Assembly: GCA_037045055.1 (NCBI GenBank)
Contig: JBAOHJ010000002.1
Span: 372,001-436,000, forward strand
Direction: 5' to 3'
DNA: 64,000 bases
Source of the DNA: Phosphoribacter sp037045055
GTDB lineage: Bacteria; Actinomycetota; Actinomycetes; Actinomycetales; Dermatophilaceae
The notes under the pieces are model-generated. The model saw only the letters and a program-made list of their open reading frames with translations, was not told the DNA's origin and made no database searches. This document shows positions 26,085-34,136 of this stretch, piece after piece. Within the stretch, counting starts at the first letter, position 1; every line of letters begins with the position of its first letter. The position numbers and the translations under genes were made by a program.

Positions 26085-26612
26085 ATGAGCATCGAACGGC
26101 CTGTCGCACCCAACCCCTACGACCTGCTGCCCGGCACCGCGTCGTTCACGGTGACCAGCTCCGACGTCACCGATGGCCAGCCGCTCAAGGACGACCAGGT
26201 GGCGGCACTGGGCAACGCCTCCCCGCAGCTGTCCTGGTCCGGCGCGCCGGAGGGGACCGGCTCCTACGTCGTGACCTGCTTCGACCCGGACGCCCCGACG
26301 CCCTCGGGCTTCTGGCACTGGGTGCTCGTGGACCTGCCGGCGTCCTGCACCTCGCTGCCGGCTGGTGCCGGTGCGCAGGGGGCGGCGCTGCCAGGGAACG
26401 CCTTCATGTGCCGCAACGACGGTGGCACCAAGGCGTTCATGGGCGCCGCTCCACCGGCCGGCGACCAGGTGCACCGGTACTTCTTCGTCGTCCACGCGGT
26501 GGGTCCGCAGTCGCTCGGTGTGGACTCGGACGCCTCGGCCGCCGTGGTCTCGTTCAACCTCGCGTTCAAGACGCTGGGCCGGGCGATCGTGACCGGGACC
26601 TACCAGCACTGA
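26085..26612 (+). CDS. YbhB/YbcL-family (PEBP) protein
   Basis: 175 residues. PEBP core: GNASPQLSWSGAPEGTGSYVVTCFDPDAPTPSGFWHWVLVDLP, seen in parts as LSWSGAP, DPDAPT and FWHWVLVDLP, then G.....N.....GP.P.GD.HRYFF (PAGDQVHRYFFVVHAV). No signal peptide, so cytosolic. Bacterial PEBPs bind small anions or lipids and may inhibit proteases; role unknown. The gap 25840-26084 is 245 bp and shows no feature. Confidence 0.92.
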   Translation: MSIERPVAPNPYDLLPGTASFTVTSSDVTDGQPLKDDQVAALGNASPQLSWSGAPEGTGSYVVTCFDPDAPTPSGFWHWVLVDLPASCTSLPAGAGAQGAALPGNAFMCRNDGGTKAFMGAAPPAGDQVHRYFFVVHAVGPQSLGVDSDASAAVVSFNLAFKTLGRAIVTGTYQH

Positions 26613-26699
26613 GGTCGGCCAGGGTCGGGTCGCGCGCGATGGACGGTGATTCTGGCGGGCCGGGCTCCCGCGACCGCCCACTCCGCGTCGTGCTGCCGC

Positions 26700-26739
26700 C
26701 TCCGCGATATTTCGCGGATCGCGCTGGGATATCGCGGAG
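26700..26739. repeat. 11-bp perfect inverted repeat after the PEBP gene
   Basis: CTCCGCGATAT (26700-26710) and ATATCGCGGAG (26729-26739) are perfect inverted copies separated by 18 nt, which themselves contain TTCGCGGATCGCG. It lies 88 nt after the PEBP stop and 66 nt before the island edge. It may terminate transcription or be a protein site; it does not contain the genome-wide octamer. Confidence 0.55.
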
Positions 26740-26804
26740 TACCTGTCCGATCTGTGCCTCGAGGGCCGCACTCAGGTTGTGCCGGCCGGGCCGGGGCGGA
26801 AGGG

Positions 26805-26861
26805 GCAGGTCAGCGGTGGTGGCCAGGGGCGGGGTCGAACCGCCGACCTTCCGATTTTCAG
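26805..26861. repeat. Left attachment repeat (tRNA-Phe 3' fragment)
   Basis: 57 bp identical to 32441-32497. It holds the 3' half of tRNA-Phe (T-arm and anticodon 3' side) but diverges right after the anticodon loop, so it cannot encode a tRNA. It is the far attachment site left by integration. Confidence 0.9.
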
Positions 26862-26903
26862 ACCGACGCATTTGCCCAGGTCACAGCCGTCTTCGGGAAC
26901 GAC

Positions 26904-26916
26904 GTGCAACATCTCG
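26904..26916. repeat. Single copy of GTGCAACATCTCG near the left attachment site
   Basis: The 13-mer GTGCAACATCTCG lies 42 bp inside the left repeat and recurs, in the same orientation, as a tandem pair at the right end (32329-32353). Placement at both ends of the island fits arm-type sites for the integrase. Inference from position and repetition. Confidence 0.55.
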
Positions 26917-28035
26917 CCCCTCACAGCCGGTCTGACAGGTGCGGCATCCCCATGCTGGGCCAGCCGCGACAACGCCTGGGCCACCTGGCCGTCGCGGCCC
27001 TCGACAGCGTGCAGGTAGCGCTGGGCCGCCGCGTTCGACGAGTGGCCCAACCGCTTCTTGAGGTCCACCAGGCTCTCACCGGCGGAAGCAGCCAACGTCT
27101 GACCCGTATGCCGCAAGTCATGAAAACGCGATATCTACCCCCACCCGACGACGAGCCCGCACGAAAGCCTGATAGACCGTGTTACCCGAAGCGCGCCGGC
27201 CATCCCGACCAACGGTGAAGAACTCCGGCCCGGCGAATGGCAGCGCATGTTCCCGCAGGACCGGCAACACGTGCGGCGGGACCGACACCGTACGCTTGCC
27301 GGCATCGCTCTTCGGTTCCTTCTCGAACTTCACCGGCGACTCCAACAGCTCGACCCAGTACCGCGACACATGCACAATCCCGCCCTGCACATCAACATCC
27401 TCGGTGCGGATCGCGCAAATCTCCCCGCCCCGCAACCCGCACCAGGCCGCGAGCACCACAGCGGCCCGATAGCGCGGCGTGACCGCCTCCACCAACGCGG
27501 CCACCTGAGCAGGCGTCGCAATACCGCGCTCGGAAGCGCGCACCGAACCCGCACCCAGGATATGGCACGGATTGCGCAGGATCGCCCCATCCTCGACCGC
27601 CACGTTCAGAACGGCGCGCAGCAGCCTGTAGGACTGGCTCATCGGTGTCCGACCACCCTGGCCCCGCAACGCCTTCGCATGCCACGCCCGCACCACTGGT
27701 GGCGTATCGTCGCGATCGGCATCTCAAGGCCGCGCCTGCGGCGCGGAAGATGGCGGGGCCACGCGCTGCGGTGCTCGCTACGCTGCGCCCTCCGCGCACC
27801 CCGCCCGCGGCAGCTCCTGAGCACGGGGCAGACAAGGCGGCGTGTGATCCAATTGACGAGTGCCGTCCAAGCCTTGTCCCTTCTGCGGAGTGGTCGCGCC
27901 GATGACCAAGGAACACGCCTGGGCCAAATGGCTACGGCATGTCGGCGACGCCTGAATACTGACCCCCTATCGACGGTTGAAAACTGACCCCCTCCGAGAC
28001 CCTGATCTCACCAGTGGTGAGGCAGGAGGACGGGA

Positions 28036-29301
28036 GTGTTGTCAGTGGAGGACTGGGCTGAGATCCGCAGGTTGCACCGGGCCGAGGAGTTGCCGATCAA
28101 GTTGATCGCCAGGACCTTGGGCGTCTCGCGCAACACCGTGCGGGCGGCGTTGGCCGCCGATGGGCCACCGAGGTATGTGCGGGCGCTGGCGGGGTCGGCG
28201 GTGGATGCCTTCGAGCCGCGGATCCGTGAGCAGCTGCAGGCGGTTCCGACGATGCCGGCCACGGTGGTCGCCGAGCGGGTCGGGTGGACGCGCGGGATGA
28301 CGGTGTTCAAGCAGCGGGTGGCTGAGGTGCGCCCGGCGTACCTGCCGCCGGACCCGGCCTCGCGTACCGCCTACGAGGCTGGCGAGCTGGCTCAGTTCGA
28401 CTTCTGGTTCCCCGACATCGAGCTGCCGGTCGGCTACGGACAAACCCGGACGGCCAAGCGGCTGCCGGTGATGACGACGGTGATGGGATACTCGCGCTGG
28501 TCCGGCGGCCTGCTGATCCCCTCCCGGGAGGCCGAGGACCTGTACGCCGGCTGGTGGCAGCTGCTCTCGAGGCAGCTGCAGGGGGTGCCCAGGACGCTGG
28601 TGTGGGACGGCGAGGGAGCGGTCGGCCGGTGGCGCGCGCGACGGCCCGAGCTGACCGGTGACTGTCAGGCGTTCCGGGGCGTGCTCGGCGCCGCGGTGTA
28701 CATCTGTAAGCCGGCCGACCCTGAGGCCAAGGGGATGCTCGAGCGGCTGCACGACTACCTGGAGAAGTCCTTCCTGCCGGGCCGGGTGTTCACCTCCCCG
28801 GAGGACTTCAATATCCAGCTGGCCGGGTTCTTCACCAAGGCCAACGCCCGCAGGATGCGGGTGCTGGGCTGCACTCCGGGCGATCGCGTGGCCGCGGACC
28901 GGGCAGCGACGTTGCCGCTGCCGCCGGTCCCACCCGAGGTCGGATGGCGCAAGACGGTGCGGCCGCCGCGTGACCACTACGTCCGGATCGACTCCAACGA
29001 CTACTCGGTCCACCCGGCCGTGATCGGCCGGCGGGTCGAGGTCCACGCCGACCTGGGCCGGGTGTGGGTGACCTGCGAAGGAGCGGTCGTCGCCGACCAC
29101 GCCAGGGTGTGGGCACGTCATCAGACGATCACCGACTTCGAGCACGCGGTCGCGGCCAAGCACCTGCGGCGGGGGCGTGCCGACCTGCTGCGGCCGGTGG
29201 CCGATGCGGCCACCGGCGGCGAGGTTGAGATCCGCTCCCTCGGGGTCTATGACCAGGCCTTGGGCGTGCTCGACCAGCTTGCCGACGAGGAGGTGTCGTG
29301 A
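28036..29301 (+). CDS. istA: IS21-family transposase IstA
   Basis: 421 residues. An N-terminal helix-turn-helix (EDWAEIRRLHRAEELPIKLIARTLGVSRNTVRAAL in parts) is followed by an RNase H-fold catalytic domain: LAQFDFWFPD (first Asp), TLVWDGEGAVG (second Asp) and CKPADPEAKGMLERLHDYLE (Glu). Binds the IS ends and does strand transfer. Its stop overlaps the istB start region, so the pair is translationally coupled. Confidence 0.95.
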   Translation: MLSVEDWAEIRRLHRAEELPIKLIARTLGVSRNTVRAALAADGPPRYVRALAGSAVDAFEPRIREQLQAVPTMPATVVAERVGWTRGMTVFKQRVAEVRPAYLPPDPASRTAYEAGELAQFDFWFPDIELPVGYGQTRTAKRLPVMTTVMGYSRWSGGLLIPSREAEDLYAGWWQLLSRQLQGVPRTLVWDGEGAVGRWRARRPELTGDCQAFRGVLGAAVYICKPADPEAKGMLERLHDYLEKSFLPGRVFTSPEDFNIQLAGFFTKANARRMRVLGCTPGDRVAADRAATLPLPPVPPEVGWRKTVRPPRDHYVRIDSNDYSVHPAVIGRRVEVHADLGRVWVTCEGAVVADHARVWARHQTITDFEHAVAAKHLRRGRADLLRPVADAATGGEVEIRSLGVYDQALGVLDQLADEEVS

Positions 29302-30101
29302 TGGCCCGCACCGCGGTCCTCAAGACCAGCCGGGACCTCACCAGCGAGCTGGAGTACCTGACCAGGGCGCTGAAGGCCCCCACCCTGCGCGATTCGGTCC
29401 CCCGGCTGGCCGAGCGTGCCCGCGAGGAGTCCTGGACCCACGAGGAGTTCCTCGCCGCGTGCCTCCAACGTGAGGTCGCCGCCCGGGAATCCCACGGCGG
29501 CGAAGGCCGGATCCGCGCCGCCCGCTTCCCCGCCCGCAAGTCGCTGGAGGACTTCGACTACGACCACGCCCGCGGCCTCAAACGCGAGACCATCGCCCAC
29601 CTGGGCACCTTGGATTTCGTCGCCGCCAAGGAGAACGTCGTCCTCCTCGGACCGCCCGGCACTGGCAAGACCCACGTGGCGACCGGGCTCGCGGTCCGCG
29701 CCTGCCACGCAGGGCTCCGGGCCCTGTTCGCCACCGCCTCGCAGTGGGTCGACCGGCTCGCCGAGGCCCACCACGCCGGCCGGCTCCAGGACGAGCTCCG
29801 ACGCCTGGCCCGCTACCCCGTGCTGGTCATCGACGAGGTCGGGTACATCCCGTTCGAGCCCGAGGCGGCGAACCTGTTCTTCCAGCTCGTCTCCTCCCGC
29901 TACGAGCGCGCCAGCCTGATCGTCACCTCCAACAAGAACTTCGCCCGCTGGGGCGAGGTCTTCGGCGATGACACCGTCGCCGCCGCGATGATCGACAGGC
30001 TCGTCCACCACGCCGAGGTCATCGCCCTCAAGGGCGACTCCTACCGCCTCAAGAACCGCGAACTCGGCCGCGTCCCCGCGGCCGTCACCGAAGAGGACTA
30101 A
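29298..30101 (+). CDS. istB: IS21-family helper ATPase IstB
   Basis: 267 residues (or 266 from the ATG at 29301). AAA+ ATPase: Walker A GPPGTGKTHVATGLA near residue 115, Walker B VLVIDEVGYIPF, sensor region IVTSNKNFARWGEVFGDD and a C-terminal HHAEVIALKGDSYRLK. IstB selects the target and stimulates IstA. GAGGAGG lies in the istA end. The stop is 60 bp from the right end of the IS. Confidence 0.95.
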   Translation: MMARTAVLKTSRDLTSELEYLTRALKAPTLRDSVPRLAERAREESWTHEEFLAACLQREVAARESHGGEGRIRAARFPARKSLEDFDYDHARGLKRETIAHLGTLDFVAAKENVVLLGPPGTGKTHVATGLAVRACHAGLRALFATASQWVDRLAEAHHAGRLQDELRRLARYPVLVIDEVGYIPFEPEAANLFFQLVSSRYERASLIVTSNKNFARWGEVFGDDTVAAAMIDRLVHHAEVIALKGDSYRLKNRELGRVPAAVTEED

Positions 30102-30991
30102 CCAGCAAGGGGGTCAACTTTCAACCGTCGGAAGGGGGTCAGTTTTCGGCCGTCGTTGACACGGCAGGATGCTTGTGGGGCTCAAGCCCTCTTGGCCACC
30201 TCTCATGGTCGACGTCTGGATCAACCTGGACTGGGTGTCGTAGTCGACGCTACCGGGCGTTACGCATGGAATCCGACGGTCACGGGCAAGGTTGCCGACT
30301 CGCTCCCCAACGTTACGGTCGGGGTGTGTCGATCCTGCAATAGCGGGTGGATGAGCCGACTGGAAGACGCGACAAGGTCAATACTTAGGCCCTTCCTCCA
30401 GGACCGTTCCGTTCTGACGTTACGTCAGAGCGAAATGCAGACGATTGCGGCGTGGGCGTGCAAATTCTTCTTGGCCTACGCGCTTACCCGACAGTGGGAG
30501 CTTAACCCATTTGTGACCGACGACTACGAGACCATGGCGCAGAATCAAGCCCCACCCTCCCGCTTGCGGCTGTGGCTTTGCCATTCGAGAGGAGCAGGGT
30601 CTCAAGTGGGCGCCCATCTTGAGACCACCATCATCTCCCGCGAAGTTCCCGATCTCACCACGGCGAAGGATAACGCCGCGTTCATGTATTGCGCATTAGG
30701 GCATATTGTTATTCTCGGTACTGTATTCGCCGATGGGGACGGGCAATCACTGCAAGCGGCAATTGAGCAGCATGTTAGTAGCAATGCCGCGAATCAGGAG
30801 ATTGTGGCCGGACCCGCGCCCCACCTACTTCCCCCTGGCGAAACCAGACGACAGTCAACCGTTGAGCTTCCTGGGGGTAGGACGCCAACTGTTCCGAGAA
30901 CTAGCTCTCCCATCAATTGGACTCTCGCCTGAACAGGTCGCCGACGTAAATGGGCGGTTCTTGGCTGGCGAGGATCGAGTTGAGTTGAGAC

Positions 30992-32140
30992 ATGAGTTCG
31001 GACAAGGGAACTGGCACACCGGACGAACCCCTGCGAATCGAGGCTAGATCGCCCTGGGTGAAGAAGTGCGCAGAATGTGATCATCCGACTATTCCCTTCG
31101 GACTTCCATTCAGAGCTTTTGGAAAGGTCAACGTGGGATTGCGAGACCGACCAATGGAAGCGTCAAGTCCGCTCTCTCTACAAGTCCAGGCCTACGAGAA
31201 GGCTCTGCGCAAGGAGGAGACCCGGCGTGCACTGGCTCGTCTGAGTAGACTCTTGCAGAGCGGTGGCAAAATCCTTATCGAAGCAGTCTCGCATCTGCAC
31301 CCCAGGGATCCACAAGAAGTTTCGCCCCGGAGTCTGGACAGGTGCGAGGCGAAGGGAAAAGGAGCCCAAACCGCTTTCTTCACGGAACGCCTTGAAGAGC
31401 GCGTCATATCCATTGTGGAGAACGTGCGTCAGGCCATTAATGGCGTGCGTGCCATCTGTTTGGTCGGCGGGACTCATGGCTTCCTTGCTTCACTCCCGAT
31501 AGCGCGGTCAGCCCTTGAGGCGACGGCGAACCTTCACTATCTACTGGACATCTCGGTGTCGCCGAGTCTTCGTCTAGCGCGCCTTGTGGCGGATATCCAG
31601 GAAGACCTTCGCTTAGAGAGGCAGATCGCTCAGTGGCATGAGCGAAACCCAATACCCGAAATGAATCGCTTGCCCACGGACATTGACATGCGGATGGACT
31701 GGCTAAGGGCGGAGGGAGTAGCTCTTGGCCTCACTATCGAAAGGAGGCACGGTCGACTCCGGGTCTTAACCGAAAAAGGCGATCACGCTGAAGTGGGCAT
31801 TGCGGCCACTCGCCTAATAGATGGGCTTGGTCAGGAGTTTAGTGCTGGAGCATGGCGACTTACTTCCGGAGGGGTGCACGCTCGCCAATGGCTTGTATTG
31901 CCGGAGATCATTACTACGTCGAACTCCTGGGTAGTCCCTCCCGCCATCATGGCCTCGTATATGTCGGTGATCGACAGCGCCCGACTAGTCCTCGGCGCGT
32001 TGGCAGATTATAACGGCCTTCCCCACCATGACTGGACCGTGCATTTCGAGCGTCGGGCGGCTCCCGTGCTTGCGGCACTTGAGGCGACCCAGGCAGCGAA
32101 GCTCTTGGAAGTGTGGACGTCGCCAAGCACGCGGCGCTAG
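30992..32140 (+). CDS. Uncharacterised island protein, DUF5677-like
   Basis: 382 residues, not recognised with confidence. A CxxC (KKCAECDHP) lies near residue 25. The central part has ARSALEATANLHYLLD, like the Arg-Ser/Thr-Leu-Glu-Ala helix of DUF5677 and related proteins, and DIQEDLRLERQIAQWHER; the C-terminal third has RLTSGGVHARQWLVLPE and SYMSVIDSARLVLGALADYNG. No signal peptide or membrane helices. It follows the disrupted HNH gene by 59 nt and probably belonged to the same unit. Base use is A/T-richer than the surrounding genome. Confidence 0.6.
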   Translation: MSSDKGTGTPDEPLRIEARSPWVKKCAECDHPTIPFGLPFRAFGKVNVGLRDRPMEASSPLSLQVQAYEKALRKEETRRALARLSRLLQSGGKILIEAVSHLHPRDPQEVSPRSLDRCEAKGKGAQTAFFTERLEERVISIVENVRQAINGVRAICLVGGTHGFLASLPIARSALEATANLHYLLDISVSPSLRLARLVADIQEDLRLERQIAQWHERNPIPEMNRLPTDIDMRMDWLRAEGVALGLTIERRHGRLRVLTEKGDHAEVGIAATRLIDGLGQEFSAGAWRLTSGGVHARQWLVLPEIITTSNSWVVPPAIMASYMSVIDSARLVLGALADYNGLPHHDWTVHFERRAAPVLAALEATQAAKLLEVWTSPSTRR

Positions 32141-32440
32141 AGCCGCTGGTCTTACCAAGGCACTACGCGCAGCCTTTGTAGGCGGAGGTCATTTTCGAGC
32201 CTTCGACCCTACGTCGCGGGGGCGCCTGGAGCGTGACCAGGTCAAGCCGTCTGCGCGCCTTTGACAAGATGGCCTACCGCCGGGCTCGGCCTTGTCACGT
32301 TCCAGACTCCTTGAGAACGGCGCGTGTCGTGCAACATCTCGTGCAACATCTCTGCGCTAGCGGGGGCCATCTAGGGTCATTGAGGGCTAGAACCCGGAGC
32401 GGGCGCCAACCACATTGGCGCAGCTCAGGTGCCTGTTTAT
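32141..32440. other. Right end of the tRNA-Phe island, no gene seen
   Basis: 300 bp between the last island gene and the right attachment repeat. It holds the tandem GTGCAACATCTC repeats (32329-32353). No ORF with a plausible start or product, no terminator with a convincing stem, no GTATGCCG. Confidence 0.5.
32329..32353. repeat. Tandem GTGCAACATCTC pair near the right attachment site
   Basis: Two head-to-tail 12-bp copies of GTGCAACATCTC (32329-32340, 32341-32352). The same sequence occurs singly near the left end (26904-26916). Likely arm-type integrase or excisionase sites. Confidence 0.55.
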
Positions 32441-32452
32441 GCAGGTCAGCGG

Positions 32453-32529
32453 TGGTGGCCAGGGGCGGGGTCGAACCGCCGACCTTCCGATTTTCAGTCG
32501 GACGCTCGTACCAACTGAGCTACCTGGCC
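32453..32529 (-). tRNA. tRNA-Phe (GAA)
   Basis: Minus-strand cloverleaf with acceptor GGCCAGG, TA at 8-9, D-arm GCTC, anticodon loop CTGAAAA (GAA) and T-loop GGTTCGACC. The CCA end is encoded (32453-32455). Its 3' part (32453-32497) lies within the 57-bp attachment repeat, so the island sits downstream of it and the gene stays intact. Confidence 0.95.
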
Positions 32530-32551
32530 GTGCGGCTCCCGAAGGAGCCCG

Positions 32552-32625
32552 CGACCCCGACGGGACTCGAACCCGCGACCTCCGCCGTGACAGGGCGGCG
32601 CGCTAACCAACTGCGCTACGGGGCC
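32552..32625 (-). tRNA. tRNA-Asp (GTC)
   Basis: Minus-strand cloverleaf: acceptor GGCCCCG pairing with CGGGGTC, D-arm GCGC, anticodon loop CTGTCAC (GTC), T-arm GGGTTCGAGTCCC. CCA is not encoded. Middle gene of a Glu-Asp-Phe cluster. Confidence 0.95.
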
Positions 32626-32646
32626 TCGCGAGAGACCGGACATGCG

Positions 32647-32719
32647 TATCCCCAACGGGATTCGAACCCGTGCTGCCGCCGTGAAAGGGCGGAGTCCTAG
32701 GCCGCTAGACGATGGGGAC
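32647..32719 (-). tRNA. tRNA-Glu (TTC)
   Basis: Minus-strand cloverleaf: acceptor GTCCCCA pairing with TGGGGAT, anticodon loop CTTTCAC (TTC), T-arm GGGTTCGAATCCC. First gene of the Glu-Asp-Phe cluster in the direction of transcription; this order is common in actinobacteria. Confidence 0.95.
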
Positions 32720-32881
32720 CTGGGGTCAACCCCGCAGATCCTCGTCCGCGCGAGCAGGCTCGGATCCGTCGAGGACGCACGAAAGCATAGTGGCCCCTGG
32801 GTCGGCCCCAAAATCCCCCGGTATGCCGCCGGCCCGGGCCTTCCGCTGGTGCGCGGTCCTCGGGCCGGCCAGAGTGTCCCC

Positions 32882-34093
32882 ATGACGCGGCGGACGATCC
32901 CCACCTGGCACGGCCTCCGGGACATGGTGGGTGTGCAGCGCCCGGACCTGCACCCCACGCGGCGGCGCCTGGCGTCCGCCCTCACGATCGAGGACCTGCG
33001 CGAGGTCGCCCGCCGACGGGCCCCTCGGGCGGTCTTCGACTATGTCGACGGCTCGGCGGACACCGAGTCGAGCCTGCGCCGGGCCCGCGAGACCTACGAG
33101 CGTCTCGAGCTGCGCCCGCAAATCCTTCGGGACGTCTCCGACCTGTCCACGCAGACCCTCGTCCTGGGGCGCCCCGCCGCCTTGCCCTTCGGCCTCGCCC
33201 CGACCGGCTTCACCCGGCTCATGCACCATGAGGGCGAGCGGGCGGTCGCGCCCGTGGCCGCGCGAGCCGGCATCCCGTATGCCGTGTCCACCCTCGGCAC
33301 GGTGGCCCCGGAGGAGATCGCCGCGCTGGCCTCGGGCGCTCGGCTGTGGTTCCAGCTCTACGTCTGGCGCGACCGCGCAGCCGCCGAGGACCTCATGGCC
33401 CGGGCCGCCGAGAGCGGCTACGAGGCGCTGGTGCTCACCGTCGACGTCCCCGTCGCCGGGTCGCGGCTGCGGGACGCGCGCAACGGCCTGTCGATCCCGC
33501 CGACCCTGACCGCCCGCACCCTGCTCGACATGGCACGTCACCCCACCTGGTGGGCGAATCTGCTCACCACGGAGCCACTCGACTTCGCCGCCCTCACCGG
33601 GTGGGACGGCACCATCGGCGAGAAGCTCAACGCGCTCTTCGACCCGACCATGACGATCGCCGATCTCGACTGGGTGCGAGCTCACTGGCCGGGGCCGTTG
33701 GTGGTCAAGGGGATTCAGACGGTGTCCGACGCCCGTCTCGTCGTCGCCGCGGGAGCCGACGCGATTGTCGTGTCGAGCCACGGGGGCCGGCAACTCGACC
33801 GAGCCCCGGTGCCGCTGCGCCTGCTGCCGGACGTGCGCGAGGCGCTGGGGCCGGACGTGGAGATCGTCGTCGACTCGGGCATCCTGTCCGGCGCGGACGT
33901 CGTGGCTGCGCTGGCCCTCGGCGCCGACAGCACGCTGGTGGGGCGCGCCTACCTGTACGGGCTGATGGCCGGGGGCGCGGCCGGCGTCCAGCGCGTCGTC
34001 GACATCCTCGCCGCGCAGGTCCGGCGCACCATGGCCCTGCTGGGGGCCCCGACCGTCACCGACCTCGGCCCGCAGCACGTGCGGCTGCCCTGA
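32882..34093 (+). CDS. FMN-dependent alpha-hydroxy-acid oxidase / L-lactate dehydrogenase
   Basis: 403 residues. Motifs of the LldD/glycolate oxidase family: VFDYVDGSADTESSLRRAR, PFGLAPTGFTRLMHHEGE, YAVSTLGT, LWFQLYVWRDR (substrate Tyr), VVKGIQTVSDA (Lys), and the catalytic His in SSHGGRQLD followed by VDSGILSGADVVAALALGA. Oxidises lactate or a similar hydroxy acid, passing electrons to quinone or O2. ATG at 32882. The gene is alone between the tRNA cluster and a convergent gene; there is no operon to narrow the substrate. Confidence 0.9.
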   Translation: MTRRTIPTWHGLRDMVGVQRPDLHPTRRRLASALTIEDLREVARRRAPRAVFDYVDGSADTESSLRRARETYERLELRPQILRDVSDLSTQTLVLGRPAALPFGLAPTGFTRLMHHEGERAVAPVAARAGIPYAVSTLGTVAPEEIAALASGARLWFQLYVWRDRAAAEDLMARAAESGYEALVLTVDVPVAGSRLRDARNGLSIPPTLTARTLLDMARHPTWWANLLTTEPLDFAALTGWDGTIGEKLNALFDPTMTIADLDWVRAHWPGPLVVKGIQTVSDARLVVAAGADAIVVSSHGGRQLDRAPVPLRLLPDVREALGPDVEIVVDSGILSGADVVAALALGADSTLVGRAYLYGLMAGGAAGVQRVVDILAAQVRRTMALLGAPTVTDLGPQHVRLP

Positions 34094-34136
34094 CCGCGGA
34101 TGCCGTGACGCCGACCGTTACCTCAGATGCCGACCG

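Larger units (their letters stand above)
26772..27714 (-). pseudogene. Tyrosine recombinase (integrase), 5'-truncated and frameshifted
   Basis: The reading shows a core-binding piece (MSQSYRLLRAVLNVAVEDG) and the catalytic domain AAWCGLRGGEICAIRTEDVD (first Arg). It then ends at a stop right after VGVDIAF. One T fewer in the TTTT run (plus strand 27123-27126) would continue as HDLRHTGQTLAAS, LGHSSNAAAQRYLHAVEG, giving the second His-x-x-Arg, the LGH and the catalytic Tyr. The N-terminal arm-binding domain is missing: upstream of 27714 the frame stops. All catalytic residues survive but are split over two frames. The C-terminal reading continues across the attachment repeat to 26772. Confidence 0.85.
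27940..30161 (+). mobile_element. IS21-family insertion sequence, intact
   Basis: 2222 bp. The ends are imperfect 28-bp inverted repeats starting TGTC (23 of 28 match; left 27940-27967, right 30134-30161). A second internal copy of the sequence CGACGGTTGAAA..GACCCCC lies at each end (27971-27992 and 30109-30130), the multiple terminal repeats typical of IS21. A 5-bp target duplication (CGGCA) flanks it. It carries istA and istB, both complete. Perfect duplication and intact genes suggest recent insertion. Confidence 0.93.
27860..30932 (+). pseudogene. HNH-like nuclease gene interrupted by an IS21-family element
   Basis: The first 26 codons (GTG at 27860) read MPSKPCPFCGVVAPMTKEHAWAKW in parts: CPFC and a KEH. 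They stop inside an IS whose flanks are a 5-bp duplication, CGGCA (27935-27939 and 30162-30166). Joining the flanks after removing the IS and one duplicate restores one frame: WLRQDACGAQALLA ... VGVCRSCNSGWMSRLED, 281 residues to 30932. CxxC-EH-CxxCN-GWM is the pattern of small HNH/treble-clef proteins common in mobile DNA. The downstream part could still be read from an internal start but lacks the first zinc-binding half. Confidence 0.85.
26805..32497. mobile_element. Genomic island integrated in the 3' end of tRNA-Phe
   Basis: A 57-bp exact direct repeat (26805-26861 and 32441-32497) bounds 5.7 kb. The right copy is the 3' part of an intact tRNA-Phe; the left one is a tRNA fragment, so this is integration at the tRNA 3' end. 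Next to the left repeat lies a tyrosine recombinase pseudogene. Cargo: an HNH-like gene interrupted by an IS21-family element and one unknown gene. Only one copy of the GTATGCCG motif occurs inside (27105, in the integrase). The gene region 30.2-32.1 kb is visibly richer in A/T than its surroundings. Confidence 0.88.

Noticed and set aside
26821..26900. A second tRNA-Phe gene at the left edge of the island
   Set aside because: Only the 3' half matches. The sequence diverges right after the anticodon loop and cannot fold as a tRNA.
30156..30932. An independent gene starting at TTG 30156
   Set aside because: The start lies in the inverted repeat of the IS. The frame is the continuation of the gene cut at 27939, as shown by the 5-bp duplication.
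32441..32719. An rRNA operon or phage at the tRNA cluster
   Set aside because: Only three tRNAs and the island edge are present; no rRNA or phage structural genes.
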